From contig NC_134682.1 of the NCBI RefSeq assembly GCF_024713945.1, positions 806,001 through 870,000 of the forward strand: a DNA stretch of 64,000 nucleotides, read 5' to 3'. This DNA is from Dermatophagoides farinae. Lineage: Eukaryota > Arthropoda > Arachnida > Sarcoptiformes > Pyroglyphidae. Made by a program: the position numbers and the translations under genes. Shown here piece after piece: positions 37,025-50,716 of this stretch. Below the pieces are notes generated by a model that worked only from the letters and a program-made list of their open reading frames with translations, had not been told where the DNA came from and did no database searches. Numbering within the stretch: position 1 is the first letter of the stretch; each line of letters begins with the position of its first letter.

Positions 37025-40000
37025 TTTTGTTTTATGTTCTATATATATGAAAAATGTAGAAAAATTATAGTAAATTAGAGAAAAAAAAATGAAAAGTTTT
37101 GTTGTCGATGTTTTGTTTTCCAATTTTTCACCATTTAATTTTATGAACAAAATGAAAATAAAAAATTTCAATAATTCGTACCGGAAATATTTGTTTAAAT
37201 TACCCATTCATTCATAATGATGAATGGCTGTTTCGATCTTCAAATCGAGAGCGAAAAAAAAAAACATCGAAATCAACGAAAATCAACCGATTTTTGCTCT
37301 AATTATTTATTGTTTTTTTTCCACAAGTGAGAAATTTGTTGCTGTTTTCAGCTTTTCTCAACTGACAATCTCGACTGATGACGTTTTGTTTGTTGTTTTC
37401 ACAACAGCACAACAAGACAAAAACAATCAGATGAAAAGTGGAAACCAAAAATCAGACAAGACTAAATTTTTTACCCGAGGTTTTTTTTCTGCTGTCACAA
37501 CTAATTTATTCGGTAATAATGATGATGATGGCGTGTTGCTAATTGAATTTGGAAAAAAAAACAGAAAAAATTTGAGTGATCAACAACGACGACGACAACG
37601 ACGAAGAAAAAAAAGCACATTAACCGTGAAGGGACTAAAACTTTTTTTTTTGTTCAGTAGCGGCAACAATAGTAGAAAATGAATGTGAATGAACCAACAT
37701 ATTACGAATATAATCAATATATATATATGAAACGAAATCGAATCGAACCGAAAAAAAAGGAAAACAAAAAAAAAATGATCTTCTTGAAAATTATTTTCCA
37801 AACACTCAGTGTTTTCATACGATTTCTGTTTCTGTTTCAGTGTGTGTGTGTGTGTTTGTTTATAAATCTTCACACATGGCTGATGATTGTTATGATGATT
37901 TGATAGTAGTGGTTGGATCGAGATCAGTAAGTCGATTATCATCATCATTCTCCTGGTCAGGGGGGGAAAAAAATGTACCGTTTTTTTTTCTTTACTTTGA
38001 AAATTTGAATATTAATATTTTTCTTTACACAAGTTTGTCGCTTGTGTTCCTTATTTGCATTTGCAAATAATTCGTCATCGTTGTCGCCACCAACGACAAC
38101 AACAACAAAAATAAATAAATCTAGATCATAAATCAAATGAAAAAATAAAAACAAAACAAAACTTTCGATTTCAACAATGTGGTGGCTATCGTTTTTTTTA
38201 TTATTGAATTTTTGTTTTCTTTACTTTTATTTTGAAATTGATTTTGTATCGACAATTATACGTGATCAAGAAAGTGAAGAAAAAAAAATGTTTTTCCGGT
38301 ACATTAACACCGTTTGTTTGATTGATTGATTGATTGACACAAACTCGTAATTTGAAATTGATTGTTGATTTTGTTTTATGTTTTGTAAACAAAAAACAAA
38401 AAGTGAAATGGCGACAAACTCGAAAAAAATTGTCAAAATTGATAAATCAATCATTAAATTGATAAAAATCATTTAAATTGAACAACAACAACAACGACAA
38501 CAACAACAAAACTCATTCAACTATTACCTGTTGAATGTATATTATTAGTAGAAATTTTATAGTAATTAAGTTTCCAATTTAATGAGTTCAATTTGTGAAT
38601 ATATGCACAGAATCACAGATTATTATTATTATTAGATGAAAATTATTATTCAGCTGTGTATTTGTGTGCACAAAATTTGCACCAGGAAAAAAATGGTAGA
38701 CAATTATTTGTTGTTGTTGCTGTTTGTTGGAATTTGAAATTCAATAAATCAATGTTGATGATTAAGAATTTGGTGATGATTCCCGGTAAAAATTTGTTGC
38801 TGTTGATTAATTGCACACACAGACACGTTTCATTTTGCTACTAATGTTGATTGAAACAAAAAAAAAAATTTTTTTTTTCAAATGTTACAATTATAAATGG
38901 CCATTGCTGCTGAATTGATGAAAATTTTATTTGTTTTCATTTAAATAGTCAACATAATCACATTTTCAAAACAACAACATTAATGACAAAATCAACAAGT
39001 AAAGTTTCTCCCTAAGAGTCTATGCGATCATTGTCTCTCTCTCTCTCAACGCACACATAAATGTTTTCCAAAGACTTTTCCATGATTGTTCTCTCCCAAT
39101 GGGTAAAATACTTTTTTTCTCTCTTTTTTCGTGTGTAATTTTTCAATCCAATTTTACCTACGGCTTTTTTTTATGTAGTCGATTAACAACAACAACAACA
39201 ACAAAAAAAATGGCCATTACCACGTGAAAATGTTTTTAATTTGTAGGATATTTTTTTGTGTGTTTGTGTATGTACAAACATCCAAACAAATTTACCTATT
39301 TACAGACAGGTCGGTTTTTTTCCGTTATATTAACTTATTAAAGGGTGACCAAAATTGGTTTACAAAAAAATTTCCCGATTTTTTTTTGTTATTCATCCTG
39401 TTTGAAAGTGAAAATTTTTTCTTTCAATTTTCCGGTCATTGTCATTTCCATTGAATTTCATAACATCTAATTTGATGAAAGTTTTCTGTCTGTCTGTCTG
39501 TCTGTTTGTTTTTTTGTTTGTTTGAATTGTTTGTATATTTTTAAGCCGATTTCCTATAGGAATAAATATCCACTGATGAAATGATCCAATTTTGTTGTTG
39601 TTGTTTTGAAATTTTCTCATTGTCATCATCTAATATCAACAACAAGACATCATCATCATTATTCATTGTTGTAAAAGTTCAAGCTTCTTTTTTTTCACTG
39701 TTACATTCGTTCATTCATTCATTCGTTTGATATTTTTGATTTTGGAGTTTTTTTTTTTGGTCTATTTTTCATTCATTATGGATCAATTCATTTAGGTTCC
39801 AAAATTAGACATTAATCCCTGTGTGCGTGCGTATGCGTGTGAATAAAAGTCAAATTATATTATGTCATTATCTATATTTATGATATAAAGAAAAAAAATG
39901 CTCATTGGTTCAATCATCGATCATTGATTGATCGTGATCGTTATATTGTTCATTTTATGGTTTAAAACTTGGATCTTTATCTTTGAATAGGCCAACGATC

Positions 40001-43000
40001 AATTGATTATAAAACAATGAAAATTATTGATCAATTGGATTTCATTTTTTGTTTGTTTCCATTAGCATTCGCGCAGTTAATTTATTTATTCCATTTTAAA
40101 TTCAACTCTCTATCTGAATCTCTCTTGATCTCGAAATTTTTTTTTCATTTAATCTTCATGATTTACGATGATAATTATCATTAGTCATATTTATACGATG
40201 ATTAATCTTGAATGTTGAGTTTTTTTTTCTTAAAAAAACTTTCACATCTGGCCCATCATCATCATTATTATGTCAAATCCGTGAACTTCATCCACATATG
40301 ATGTGTCCTACTGTGATTCGAAATAAAAAAAAAATTAAAAGAAAATCTACATCATCATCCTCTACAACATTTGTTCACTATAACAAATGACAAACAAAAG
40401 AAATTGTCCTCTGTTGTTTTGATTGATTTAAATTGATTGATTGTTGTTGTTTTTATCATCAGATTATTTTATTGATTTAATTTCTTCAACTTACACACTC
40501 ACACTAATCAAGAGACCTTCTTTATCATCATTCAAAAAAAAGACCTTGACCGTAAACTTTGATGCATCAATTTAATCGATCAATATGGATGGATAATAAA
40601 GCAAACAAAAACTTGTTGATCATTGCAACAACAATAACAACAACAACAACAACAGCAACAAAAAAGATCAATTAATTGGAGCAAATGATGAATTGAAATG
40701 AGCAGAAAACTGGATTCATAACTGGATTTCTTCCTACATTTATGAGCAATGATTATTACAGTTTCAGGACATTGAGACAGACAGACAGACAGAAATTCTT
40801 GTCAAACCTATCATCATCATCTTCATATTTCATTAAGAAAAAAAAAATTGTAAAAAATTTTCCCTTGTAAATACCCGACAGACACACACACACACTCGAG
40901 TGTAAAAATGAAATTTTCATTCACATTATAATGTGAAAACGACAACGACAAGTTCAATTATTATATATGATGACAATTTAAATTTTATAATAATAACTTG
41001 TTGCTACTGTTGTCGTTAATGATATAATAATGGTAATAATTCAATAAATATAAAATAAAAAAAAAATGTCATGACACACAAAAAACTAAATTTTTAATTT
41101 CTTCCTCTTTTTTTTCATTTTCATTTACATTAACAATGAAACCAAAATTAATGAAAAAAAAAAAAATGAAATGAAAGCAATACATTTTCACATCCATTTT
41201 TTTCCATTTCAATCCGGGTTTCAATGTTTGTGAACGCAGAAAAATTTTTATTTCATTTGGATCATTTTTTCTTTCTTTCTTTCTTTCTACAAAAAAAAAC
41301 ATTCGACAGACAGGTGTTGTTCAAAAACAACTTTGACCGTATTCGAATGATTACTGAATGAGTTTTAAAAAATGAAAAAAAGAGCTACAATTAAATCAGT
41401 TTTAATGAAGAAAAATTAAAGGGAAATGGCTGAATTTTTTTTTATTTTTTGTTGAAAATATGGCACCATTTGATGGTAAACAGAGATTTATTAAAACCTT
41501 GAAAACAAAAATCCAGTTAAAGAAAAAATAAATACCACGTGTGCAGATTGATGTGTTCGTGTGTAAAAAAGGCAATGTGTAAATAAATAAATGTCAAACA
41601 TATGAAAACGGAAATAAAAATTTTTTGTTTTTGGATCATATAAATGAAGACAAGACTGGATTTTGAAATTAGAGAAAAAAAACAAAAAAAAAATCTTGGA
41701 TCGTAATCATAAAGGTCATCATCACCATCATCATTGATGTTGATGAAATGATTTCGCAAAAGTGAGTGGTAAACAAAAAAAAAATTTCCATGTCGTCCAC
41801 TTTGGTAATCATCATCATCATCATCATTGATTGATTGATTGAAAACAAAAAAAAATACGGATAACTCTCGCCGACTATATCGACAGACGAATGTTGTTGT
41901 CAACGAAAAAAAAATGTGTGCGTGTGTGTCTTATATTTGTATATTTGTCCACTACTGCTCATTTTTAAATTGATTTTGGATGAAGAATTTTTTTTTTGTT
42001 TCAATGAAAGGTCAATTTCACTAACAAAAATGAAGATTATCAAAATGGTACGTCAAACGTTTCTCTCTTTCTCTAATCTAGTTTATTTCGAATGACAACG
42101 ATCACAAAAAACATGTTGCTACTTTTGCATGGCCAGAAAAAAAGGTGTTTTTTTTCATCAAAATTAATTATTGTTGTTGTTGTTGTTGTTGCATAATAAT
42201 AAAAAAACATCATGAAAATGTGATCACTAATGAGTTTAAAGATTTGATCCGATTTCATTTTCTCCATTTTTTTTCAAAAAAAAAAAAAAAAAAATTCTAT
42301 CTCGATAATGATAAAGTTTGATTTTGCAATTTCGCAAAAAAAAACATTATTTCCATAATATATCGTCGTCGTTACTTTATTATAATTATGCTTGCCTTGT
42401 GTGTGTATATGTTTGGATGTCAAAAAGTTTTGTCTCACTAATCATTTTGTTGTTATTGTTTCTTTCTTGTGGATCCAATATTGGATTCCCAACAACAATA
42501 AAATGGCTAAATTTAGCTCTTACATATTGCGTGATATAATGATTGTTTTAGTTGATCCACAATGAATCGACGATAATCTTTCGATATGATTTGATAATAA
42601 TCGAATAATAATGGTAGTAGGAATCATCATTATTATTATTAATGATGATGATGATGGGGATGACTCCGAAAATTTTTAATTTTCGTTTATTTAAAAAAAA
42701 AACAATAATCGATTATATAATAATTGTGTGTGTGTAATTCCATATATGTCAAATGAATAATTTCAATATCCAATCAGCCATGATGATAATGATGATAAAT
42801 ATCGTATTGCTTGAGGTTGTAAAAGAAAAACTTGAATTAGAAAAATTGAAAAAAAAAATTTCTCTCTCTCTCTCTCGTTTGTTTATTATCTTGGTTTGTC
42901 ATCCCCATTCACATTGATCCAATTGATTGGATCAATAGAAAGTGAATATTTCTTGATTTACTTATTTTTTTTCTTTTTTTTTTAATATAATTGTGATTCA

Positions 43001-43210
43001 TCATTGATGCGTTACAATTGAATAAAAATAAAATAAAATAAAATAAACACAAATGGAGCAGAAAAAAGACAATTTTTTTTCTTCTTGTTGTTGTTGATTC
43101 ATTAAGAAGAAAATTTGGATTTGAACAAGGGAAAATTCGTTTTTCTTTTCTTCTTTTTCTTTTTCTTCTTAATCTCTTATGGCCATCAATGATGATGATT
43201 GTTTAAATGT
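37025..43210. other. Repeat-rich intergenic region between the two secreted paralogs
   Basis: About 6.2 kb of AT-rich sequence with GTT/CAA runs (for example near 38484, 39192 and 40625), CA/GT runs and many poly-T tracts. Open frames here are short and low complexity. I searched for a third copy of the paralogs' core motif and found none. The part next to 37024 is presumably paralog A's promoter. Confidence 0.6.
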
Positions 43211-45212
43211 TTAAAATGTTGAAAAAAAATGATTATGATATTGATGATGATCATCGTCTATCCTGTTACCATCGTTATCAATCAAAGCAATTACATCACC
43301 ATCATCAATATGTTGGTGGTGATCGTGGTGATTGTGGTGGTGGTGGTGGTGGTTGTTATCATCATCATCATCATCATCAAGATCATGGTGATTATGATGG
43401 TGTGGACGATAATGATGGCCATCAAAAAAATGATTATGATGATGATGATGTGACAGATGTTGTTGTTGTTGTTCATGTTCATGTGATGGTAATGATAAAT
43501 CATTGAAATGATGATGATCATGGCCATGGTCATTGCTATTAAATCCAATGGTACGAAAATCCATCATTGTATCGGTATCAGTCATAATATCATGATGATG
43601 ATGATGATTGGTCATGTGATCATGATCATGATCATGTTCCAAAATATCAATATGTTGTCCTGTTGATTGTCGAATGAATGGATCAAAATATTGATCACTG
43701 TAGCCATTATCCATTTTCTTTTTGATTAAATTGTCTAATAGAAGCAAAGATTTATTATTAGAATATATATCAATGACCAAACAAATCAATTCCACGTACC
43801 TTTATATAGATCACCAACAATCATTTGATCATTTTCATTCAATTTACCATTTCGAATATTCATCATTCCAGGTACATAGATACTTTGTAATGAACTGGAT
43901 TCAACATTCATAAGATTCATATTTCTTTTTTTCCAATTATCATTGTTGTTTTTATTATTTGGAACAATTTTTGTATTTCGAACAAAATGTTGATGATGAT
44001 AATTTTGCTGCTGCTGCTGAAGTTGTTGTTGTTGTTTCGAATGTTGATTACGTGTTACAATATTTTTGTATGGCGCTTTTCTTTTCTTTATTCCATGATG
44101 ATGTTGTTGACTTTCGCTTACTTGTTCATGATGATTATAACCATTTGATGTTTGTCGTTGTTGATGTTGTAGTGGTGGTGGTGGTAGTAGTGATTTTTGT
44201 TGTGGTTCATAAAAACGATTTGTATAAGTTTTCTGGTTAATTTTTTCAATTCCATTATTATTTTTATTATTGAAATGACCATTCCATTGCTGTGTATTCG
44301 ATAATGCCAATGATGATGATGATGATGATTGATGTTGATGATGAATATCATTATCTTTTGGTACAATTGTACGTATATTCTCGATTACCGGTTTAACTTG
44401 TTGCACAATATTACGATATGGTTGTATTATTTCTTTTACATTCTGTATAATCGGTTTATATGCTTTATGTGATAATCTATATGGTTCATCCATAGATATT
44501 GTTTCTTCTATTGGTTTCATTGATGCTAAAATTAGGTTTTTTTTGTTGATGTAAGTAAAATAAAAATTAATAAAAAAAATTAAAATTAATTTTTTTTTCT
44601 TCTATCATTCTTACGTGACATATGTGATTGTGTTACAACAATTGCTGCCGATTGTGATTTAAAATGTAACCGTAATGGCATTGAATCGGAAACAATTTCA
44701 ATCATACGTGGTGTTTGTTGTTGATCATCACGATCAAAATGTACTGGAACATATTCAAAACGTCGTTTACTTTTAACCGCTATACGTATATTATTATTAT
44801 TATTATCACCACCAATACCATTATCATCGATTAAACTTTCATCTTGTATTGGTAATGCTGATGATGATAATGATATATCATCGTTTAATTCTTGTTGATC
44901 GTTTATTCCAGTATCAATAATTCCATTATCATCAGCTATTTGGACCGTTTCATCATCATGATGATTCGATGAAGATGAAGATTTTTGGCTCTGTTGTTGT
45001 TGCTGTTGTTGCTGCTTCTGCTGTTTCAACGCTAATAATTGATTAAAATATTGAGCCTGATTTGTGATTGGCTTTAATCTGATTTGTGCATCATCACTGT
45101 TCCATGTATCGATGGTTGATGCATCCACAAAGATTGACAATAAATTGCCAAACACACAGATCACAATAATCGTCAAATATGATGACAATGGTAAAAATTT
45201 TCGATTAAACAT
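43211..45212 (-). CDS. Secreted arachnid-type protein, paralog B, with His/Asp-rich tail
   Basis: Three minus-strand exons, 45212-44615, 44525-43800 and 43734-43211, join in phase to 615 aa. The N-terminus has a signal peptide (YLTIIVICVFGNLLSIFVDAS). Low-complexity Gln/Ser/Asn stretches precede the core LRLHFKSQSAAIVVTQ, then DEPYRLSHKAYKPIIQNV and EIIQPYRNIVQQVKPVIEN. This aligns closely with paralog A, and the first intron has the same phase and position. The last exon is a remarkable His/Asp-rich region with runs of up to six His, suggesting metal binding or a purely repeat-driven expansion. Function unknown. A TATA box lies about 75 bp upstream of the ATG. Confidence 0.8.
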
Positions 45213-45285
45213 CTTTACAAAACATCAATTTCATTCTTTATTGATTTTTTTTAAAAATATATATGTAAACGGAGATTTGTCAACA

Positions 45286-45295
45286 TATTTATATA
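45286..45295 (-). promoter_or_regulatory. TATA box of secreted paralog B
   Basis: The minus strand reads TATATAAATA, ending about 74 bp before the ATG at 45212. This leaves room for a start site about 30 bp downstream and a short leader. Confidence 0.5.
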
Positions 45296-48200
45296 CTCTT
45301 GTCGTGTTCGAAATTTTTTTTTTTATTTCTTTCAAATCAAATACATCGTAACATCTAATTATTCTATCGATCGATTAATCGATAGTCCAATTTTTTTTCA
45401 CTTCATCGATACAATCAAAAATTCCATATAGAAAATGAAACAGAAAAACAGTCAATGGTCTTTTTTTTTCGTATGAGAAAATTGATGATACCACACCGGC
45501 AAAATTCATAAAAAAAAATTTTTTTTGTTATCCGATTGAAAAAAAAATTTTTTTTCGATTATAATCGATCAAAAATCGAACGTTGCAAACTTTTGCTTTC
45601 CATCGTTTTTCATATTCATATCCATATGGAATGTGTTCCAATTTTTTTTTTCATATGCACCACATCCAGTTATCAGTCAATTTTTTTTTGTTTTTGCTCT
45701 TGTTTTTAGGTTCCAAGATATTTACGGCAAAGATGTATATATTACCATGTTTCCGGAACAAACATTAGATGAAAACTTTTTTCTTTCGTCTTTTTTTTTC
45801 TTTATATTTACAAACAATTGACTTTCAAATGGAAAAAATTCTAATTGAAAATTTTGTCTCTGAAAAAAAGTGGACCTCATGAATTCGGAAATTCTCCAAA
45901 TACACACACACACAGAGAGAGAGTGAAAGTTTGTTTTATTTATGAAGTTGACTTTCGAAGAGTTTTTTTTCATTTGAAAAAAAATAATAAACCGCCTTGA
46001 CCACATGACATGTACAATCGATGTGGCCAAAAAAAAAAAATGTGGACACAATAAACATCATTAAACACAATGGAGAGAACCTATGTGATCTTATGGATGG
46101 CTGATTTTGGCTGGTTTTTTCCATATTTTTTATTTGTGTCTATGTATGTAGAGTTACCATAAATAATAACATTCATCAGCGGTTTATTCATTTAGTTCAT
46201 CGTAATCATCATCATCATCTCATTAATTTACTTGAACCAGTTTTCCTGTTCATTTATTTTGAGATAAATAAAAAATAAAAATAAAAAAAAAAATGAATTC
46301 TGCACCGAAAAAAAAATCAGTCAAGAAACCAAAAAAAGAGGAATATTCTTGCACTACAGCTATACGATATGTGTGTGTGTTTTATAGTTCATAGGCTGGC
46401 TGGCTGGTTGACTAGAATTTGGAGAAGAGAAAAAAAAACCCCATAATATGTTTTTTTTTTCTTTTTTTTTATTGTCTAAATAGATAAATGTGTTACTTTA
46501 GAATGAATGATTTGGATCCAAAAAATTTCGCAAATACTATATAGCATGAAGAATCTGTTGTTGTCGTTGTTGTTGTTGCTGCGGCTGGTGATCATCATCA
46601 TTTGACCTTGGCCAAAAATATATCGTCGCCATTATTATCGTTTTTTTTGTGTGTGTGTGTGATGAACAACCAACAACCTAATTTAGTATATTGTATGTAA
46701 CCGAGAACTAAATTTTCGATTTAGTTTTCATTTTCATTGTTTTGAAATTGGATTGTTGGAATAGTATAGAATAATACAACAACAAGAATAACCAATGAAC
46801 CAATCAACTGCTACAAACCACCGCCACTACCACCCCCCAAAGAACATATACAACAAACAATGACTACTACAACTTCCTATTATCCCTTTCCATATATTCC
46901 ATTGATTCGTTTATAGTTCCAGAACTGTAACAATAACAAAAAAAATTGGTTCCAGTATTCTCTACTGAACCTTAACACAATGACTATTTTATTCTATATA
47001 TAGAATTCTCATTTTGTTCCATCAATACACACACACACGTTTGCTTCTAGTTCTGAAATGGAATATTCTTCTTTGTTAAATTCTTGGGGTATTTTTTTTC
47101 ACTCTTTTTTTCTTATCGTATGTATGTGTGTATGTGAGTGAGTAGCTTGAGACGAATCATCATCATTATTATTATTGTTATTAGTTTCATTACATACAAA
47201 GCAACTTTTGTGTGTCTTTTTTTTCCTTTTTTTTTGCTGGCTATCATACACATATACGATATATACACGATATATCACATATTTAACACCACTATAATAA
47301 TACCATCATCATCATCATCAGCATCATTAAATTGTTTCACCAACAACATTTGATCCAAATTTTTTTTTGTTTATTTCTGGTTCATTCATTTAGACCAAAC
47401 AACAAGAGAAAACATCCAACGTAATAATAACAAAAGTTTACACACATTTATAACTTAAACGACAAACAAAACCAGAATTAAATAAATCTGTTATCATCCG
47501 TTTTCATTTCTTATTTCAACAACAACAACAACAACAACAACAACAACGACGACGACAACAACAACAAAAGCAAAAAAAAAATATCCATCCAGTGTTGGTC
47601 CACCAAAATAAAAAATTATTTTCATACGTACGTGCGTTAATCTTCTCTTTTTATTTTTTTGTTGATCTATTTTTATCATTAAGAAATCATTTGTTTTTTT
47701 GTTATCGATCATTTCAATCAATCAATGTTCTAGATGATTTTTTGTGTGTGTGTTTGCGTTACATTAATCTTTGATTTGATTCTATCTCTGTGTTTTTCTT
47801 TTTTTTTTGAAAATTTCTTTTTGAATTAAAGATTTTGGCTGATTTCATTCTTCACGTGAACAAAACAAAACAAAACAAAAAATCTAGGTAGGTCAATTTT
47901 TATTCGTTTCTGGATCAATGTTTTTGTTTGCATGCCAATAATTTTTTGTGGTGATGATTGCTCAATATTTTCATTTTTCATTTTTGATTTTTCTTTTCAT
48001 TTATTCATTATTGTTGTTGTTGTTGTTGCTTTTGTTACACCGCCCTATTTATTATGAATTTTTTTTCATCAATTACCATGATCACCATTGATTGTCTCAA
48101 CAACAACAACAACGACAACTATGACGATAATGAAAACAATTATTTTGTTGCGCCAATCACGGATACAACAACAACAACAACAAACAATTGATGATCCATA

Positions 48201-48318
48201 TTTATCATTTGACCTTGTCGATGACATTGACCATTGGATTATTGAATGAATTTCAATAGATTGATCGACAAACAAAAAACATTCAATTCATCATATCTGA
48301 TCCTGTTGACAAAGGCGT
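45296..48318. other. Intergenic region between paralog B and the small TATA-driven gene
   Basis: AT-rich, with poly-T/poly-A, CAT and GTT/CAA runs. The longest repeat is the CAA tract at 47518-47568. No gene is supported. Confidence 0.6.
47518..47568. repeat. CAA trinucleotide microsatellite
   Basis: About 17 units, mostly CAA, with a central GAC triplet interruption. Confidence 0.9.
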
Positions 48319-48326
48319 TATAAATA
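48319..48326 (+). promoter_or_regulatory. TATA box of the 48392 gene
   Basis: TATAAATA flanked by the locally GC-rich GGCG, 66 bp upstream of the ATG. This is consistent with a focused promoter and a short leader. Confidence 0.55.
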
Positions 48327-48391
48327 TTTATATATTTCTTCCACATACTACTAATAATCAATAATCAATAATAACAAAAAAAAAAAAAAAA

Positions 48392-50716
48392 ATGTCGATG
48401 ACACAAAGTTTTGATTATGATCAATCATCTAATACTAATGCTAATGCAGCGACAACCGGAATGGCCGGTGGTGGTGGTGGTGGTGGTGGTACGAACGCTG
48501 AATATGATTTAAAAGATGCACAACTTGACGAAGCATCTGCATCCACCGATCAACATGGTTTTGGACCTGGTAATATTCTTGGTGGCGGTATTGGTAATCT
48601 TACACAACAAGCTAGCCAAGTGGTGAGTTTGATCAATCAATCAATCCATCGAATTTACATGTCCATAATTAATTTGTGGCTAGCCTATATAAATTAGTGC
48701 CAAAATAGTGAAAGTAAAAAATTTCTATGACAACTTTTGTGATTAATTTCAAATCAAAATTCACAATTACAATCACTGAACAGCCATTTTGTTGCTGTTT
48801 CGTGATTTTGAATGACATTTCTGGATCATTTCTTTTTCTTATGGCAATCATAATCATTAGAATTATCAAATTAGAAATTTGTACAAGTTCAATGAATTCC
48901 GCTTTAGATTTTCATGTCATTTTTCTGTGTGCTTGTGTGTGTGTCATTAGATACAAACATTACAAACAATCAGTGTTTGTATTATGTTGTTACATTACAA
49001 TACAATGTGACATTTTCGTTTGTCAAATGTCAATTGATTACATTGATAATAACGATAACGATGTTTTTATTAATTGTCATTTTTGTTCGTTTGTCAAGTT
49101 TGCAAACAAACAGAAAAACAGACAAAAACGAACAAAAATGAATTGAATCATCATAGGCACAATTGTTGTGTGTGTGTGTGTGTGTATGTTTCAGTTTGCC
49201 GAATTATTGCCATCCGATTCGGTTATTCTGTGCACTTTTTTTTCCAAACGTTATCTAGCATTTGATGATGATGATGATGATGATTCACAGCCATGGAAAA
49301 GGAAGATGTTGAAAATTTAATTTACTCAAAATTTTTTTCTACAGAAACAAAAAAATGATTAACCCTTTTAACGTCATCATTGCATAATATATGTACAAGA
49401 TTTGCATTTGTATTCATACTATATTCTAGGGAAAAGATAATTTCGCTCGATCTCTCTCTCTCTCTCTCACTCGTTTACTTTTGGATTCCCAAATATATAG
49501 AATTTAATAATTCCAGAATTCAATTTACATCATTTTTTTTCTACATCAATTTCCAGTTTTGATTCTTTTCTATTTACAATTCTATTCAAGAATTTGGTGA
49601 TTTTTTTTCCCATCTACATCTGTATAGTGCATATGACATGGTTTTTTTTGCTAATGCTGCTGCTGCTGTTGCTGTTGATACGATACGAATTGAATCGTTA
49701 ATGACAATAGATGATAGAGGTGGAGGAAAATTCACAGAATTTTCGACAATTTATTTTGCTGTACGACCCTAAGAACCATAGAACCAATGTTGTTGTTGAT
49801 AATAAATAAATTGGTCACTTTTTTCCTTTACTTCATTACAACCAAAATGCATAAAGTGTGAAAAAAAAGACCAAGAAGGTGGAAAAAATGAAATGAAATG
49901 AAATTTGAAAGTGAAAAAATAAACACAAAATGAATTGAAATGAATAAGATGATGATGTTGAGAAACCCTGAGGAAGAATTATCAGCAAAAAAAAATCAAA
50001 AATCAAAAAGCGCAATCTCTATTTGTGTGTGTGTCGACCGAAATGAAATCATCCATTCATTCATTCATTCATTCTGGTTGTGTTGTTGAAATGAATCTTG
50101 AATCCGAATTTTTTTTTCTTCTAAATTTTTTTTTTTTTTTTTCTTGTTGGAGGTTTTCATTTCTCTTTTTTTTCTAACAAAACTGATGATTGACGTCATT
50201 GGGCGTCATTGAATGGAAAATTGTGTACAAGATCCGTATGAATATAACCGGGCCCATGAATGAATGAATGAAATGTAGCCACCATTCACGGTACACACAC
50301 ACACACACCAACACCATTCCAAGGTCCAAACACAATTGTATGTATCGTTGGCCTTGGGTTTTTTTTTTGGTTAGTCTGTGTGTCAAGATTATATATGGTT
50401 CATCCTATTATAATCATGATCATCAAATGATAATAATCTTGATTCGTTACATGTGTTATTACACGAATCTTGAAAGAAAAATAGGTTTTTTCAAGTGCAA
50501 ATCCATATTTGGTGCAATTGTATTTAGATCCGGTTTTTTTTGTTTGTTCAATAATCTTACAGATTTTTTATTCTTTGATTTTTTTTTCTTCAGGTAAAAC
50601 AAGGTGCCGATGCTGTTGTCAATGCCGGTAAAGGAATCGTTGAAATGGGTGGTTCAGTTATTTCTGGATTGAAACGTGGTTTCAGTAAAACAAGCGAAGG
50701 TAGTGGTGGTGAATGA
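48392..50716 (+). CDS. Small unknown protein with C-terminal amphipathic helix
   Basis: Two exons, 48392-48622 and 50594-50716, join in phase 0 across a 1,971-bp intron (GTGAGT donor, TTCTTCAG acceptor) to give 117 aa. The N-terminal half is Asn/Gly-rich and disordered, with a polyglycine run. Residues about 68-107 read GGGIGNLTQQASQVV and KQGADAVVNAGKGIVEMGG, an Ala/Val/Gly-rich amphipathic pattern reminiscent of membrane- or lipid-surface-binding helices, ending SGLKRGFSK. There is no signal peptide or membrane span. I do not recognise the family. The clear splice junction, strong TATA box and intact frame support a real gene. Confidence 0.65.
48623..50593. other. 1,971-bp intron of the 48392 gene
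   Basis: AT-rich with GT, CTCTCT and GAT runs. I see no nested gene. Confidence 0.65.

Noticed and set aside
37224-37682. 152-codon plus-strand open frame upstream of paralog A
   Set aside because: No homology or splice evidence; Lys/Asn/Phe/Arg-rich composition is as expected from AT-rich spacer, and it overlaps the likely promoter of paralog A.
43229-43506. Plus-strand open frames opposite the His-rich exon of paralog B
   Set aside because: They are antisense translations of CAT/GAT repeats (poly-Ile, poly-Met, poly-Val). The minus-strand exon has splice junctions and a homologous upstream core.
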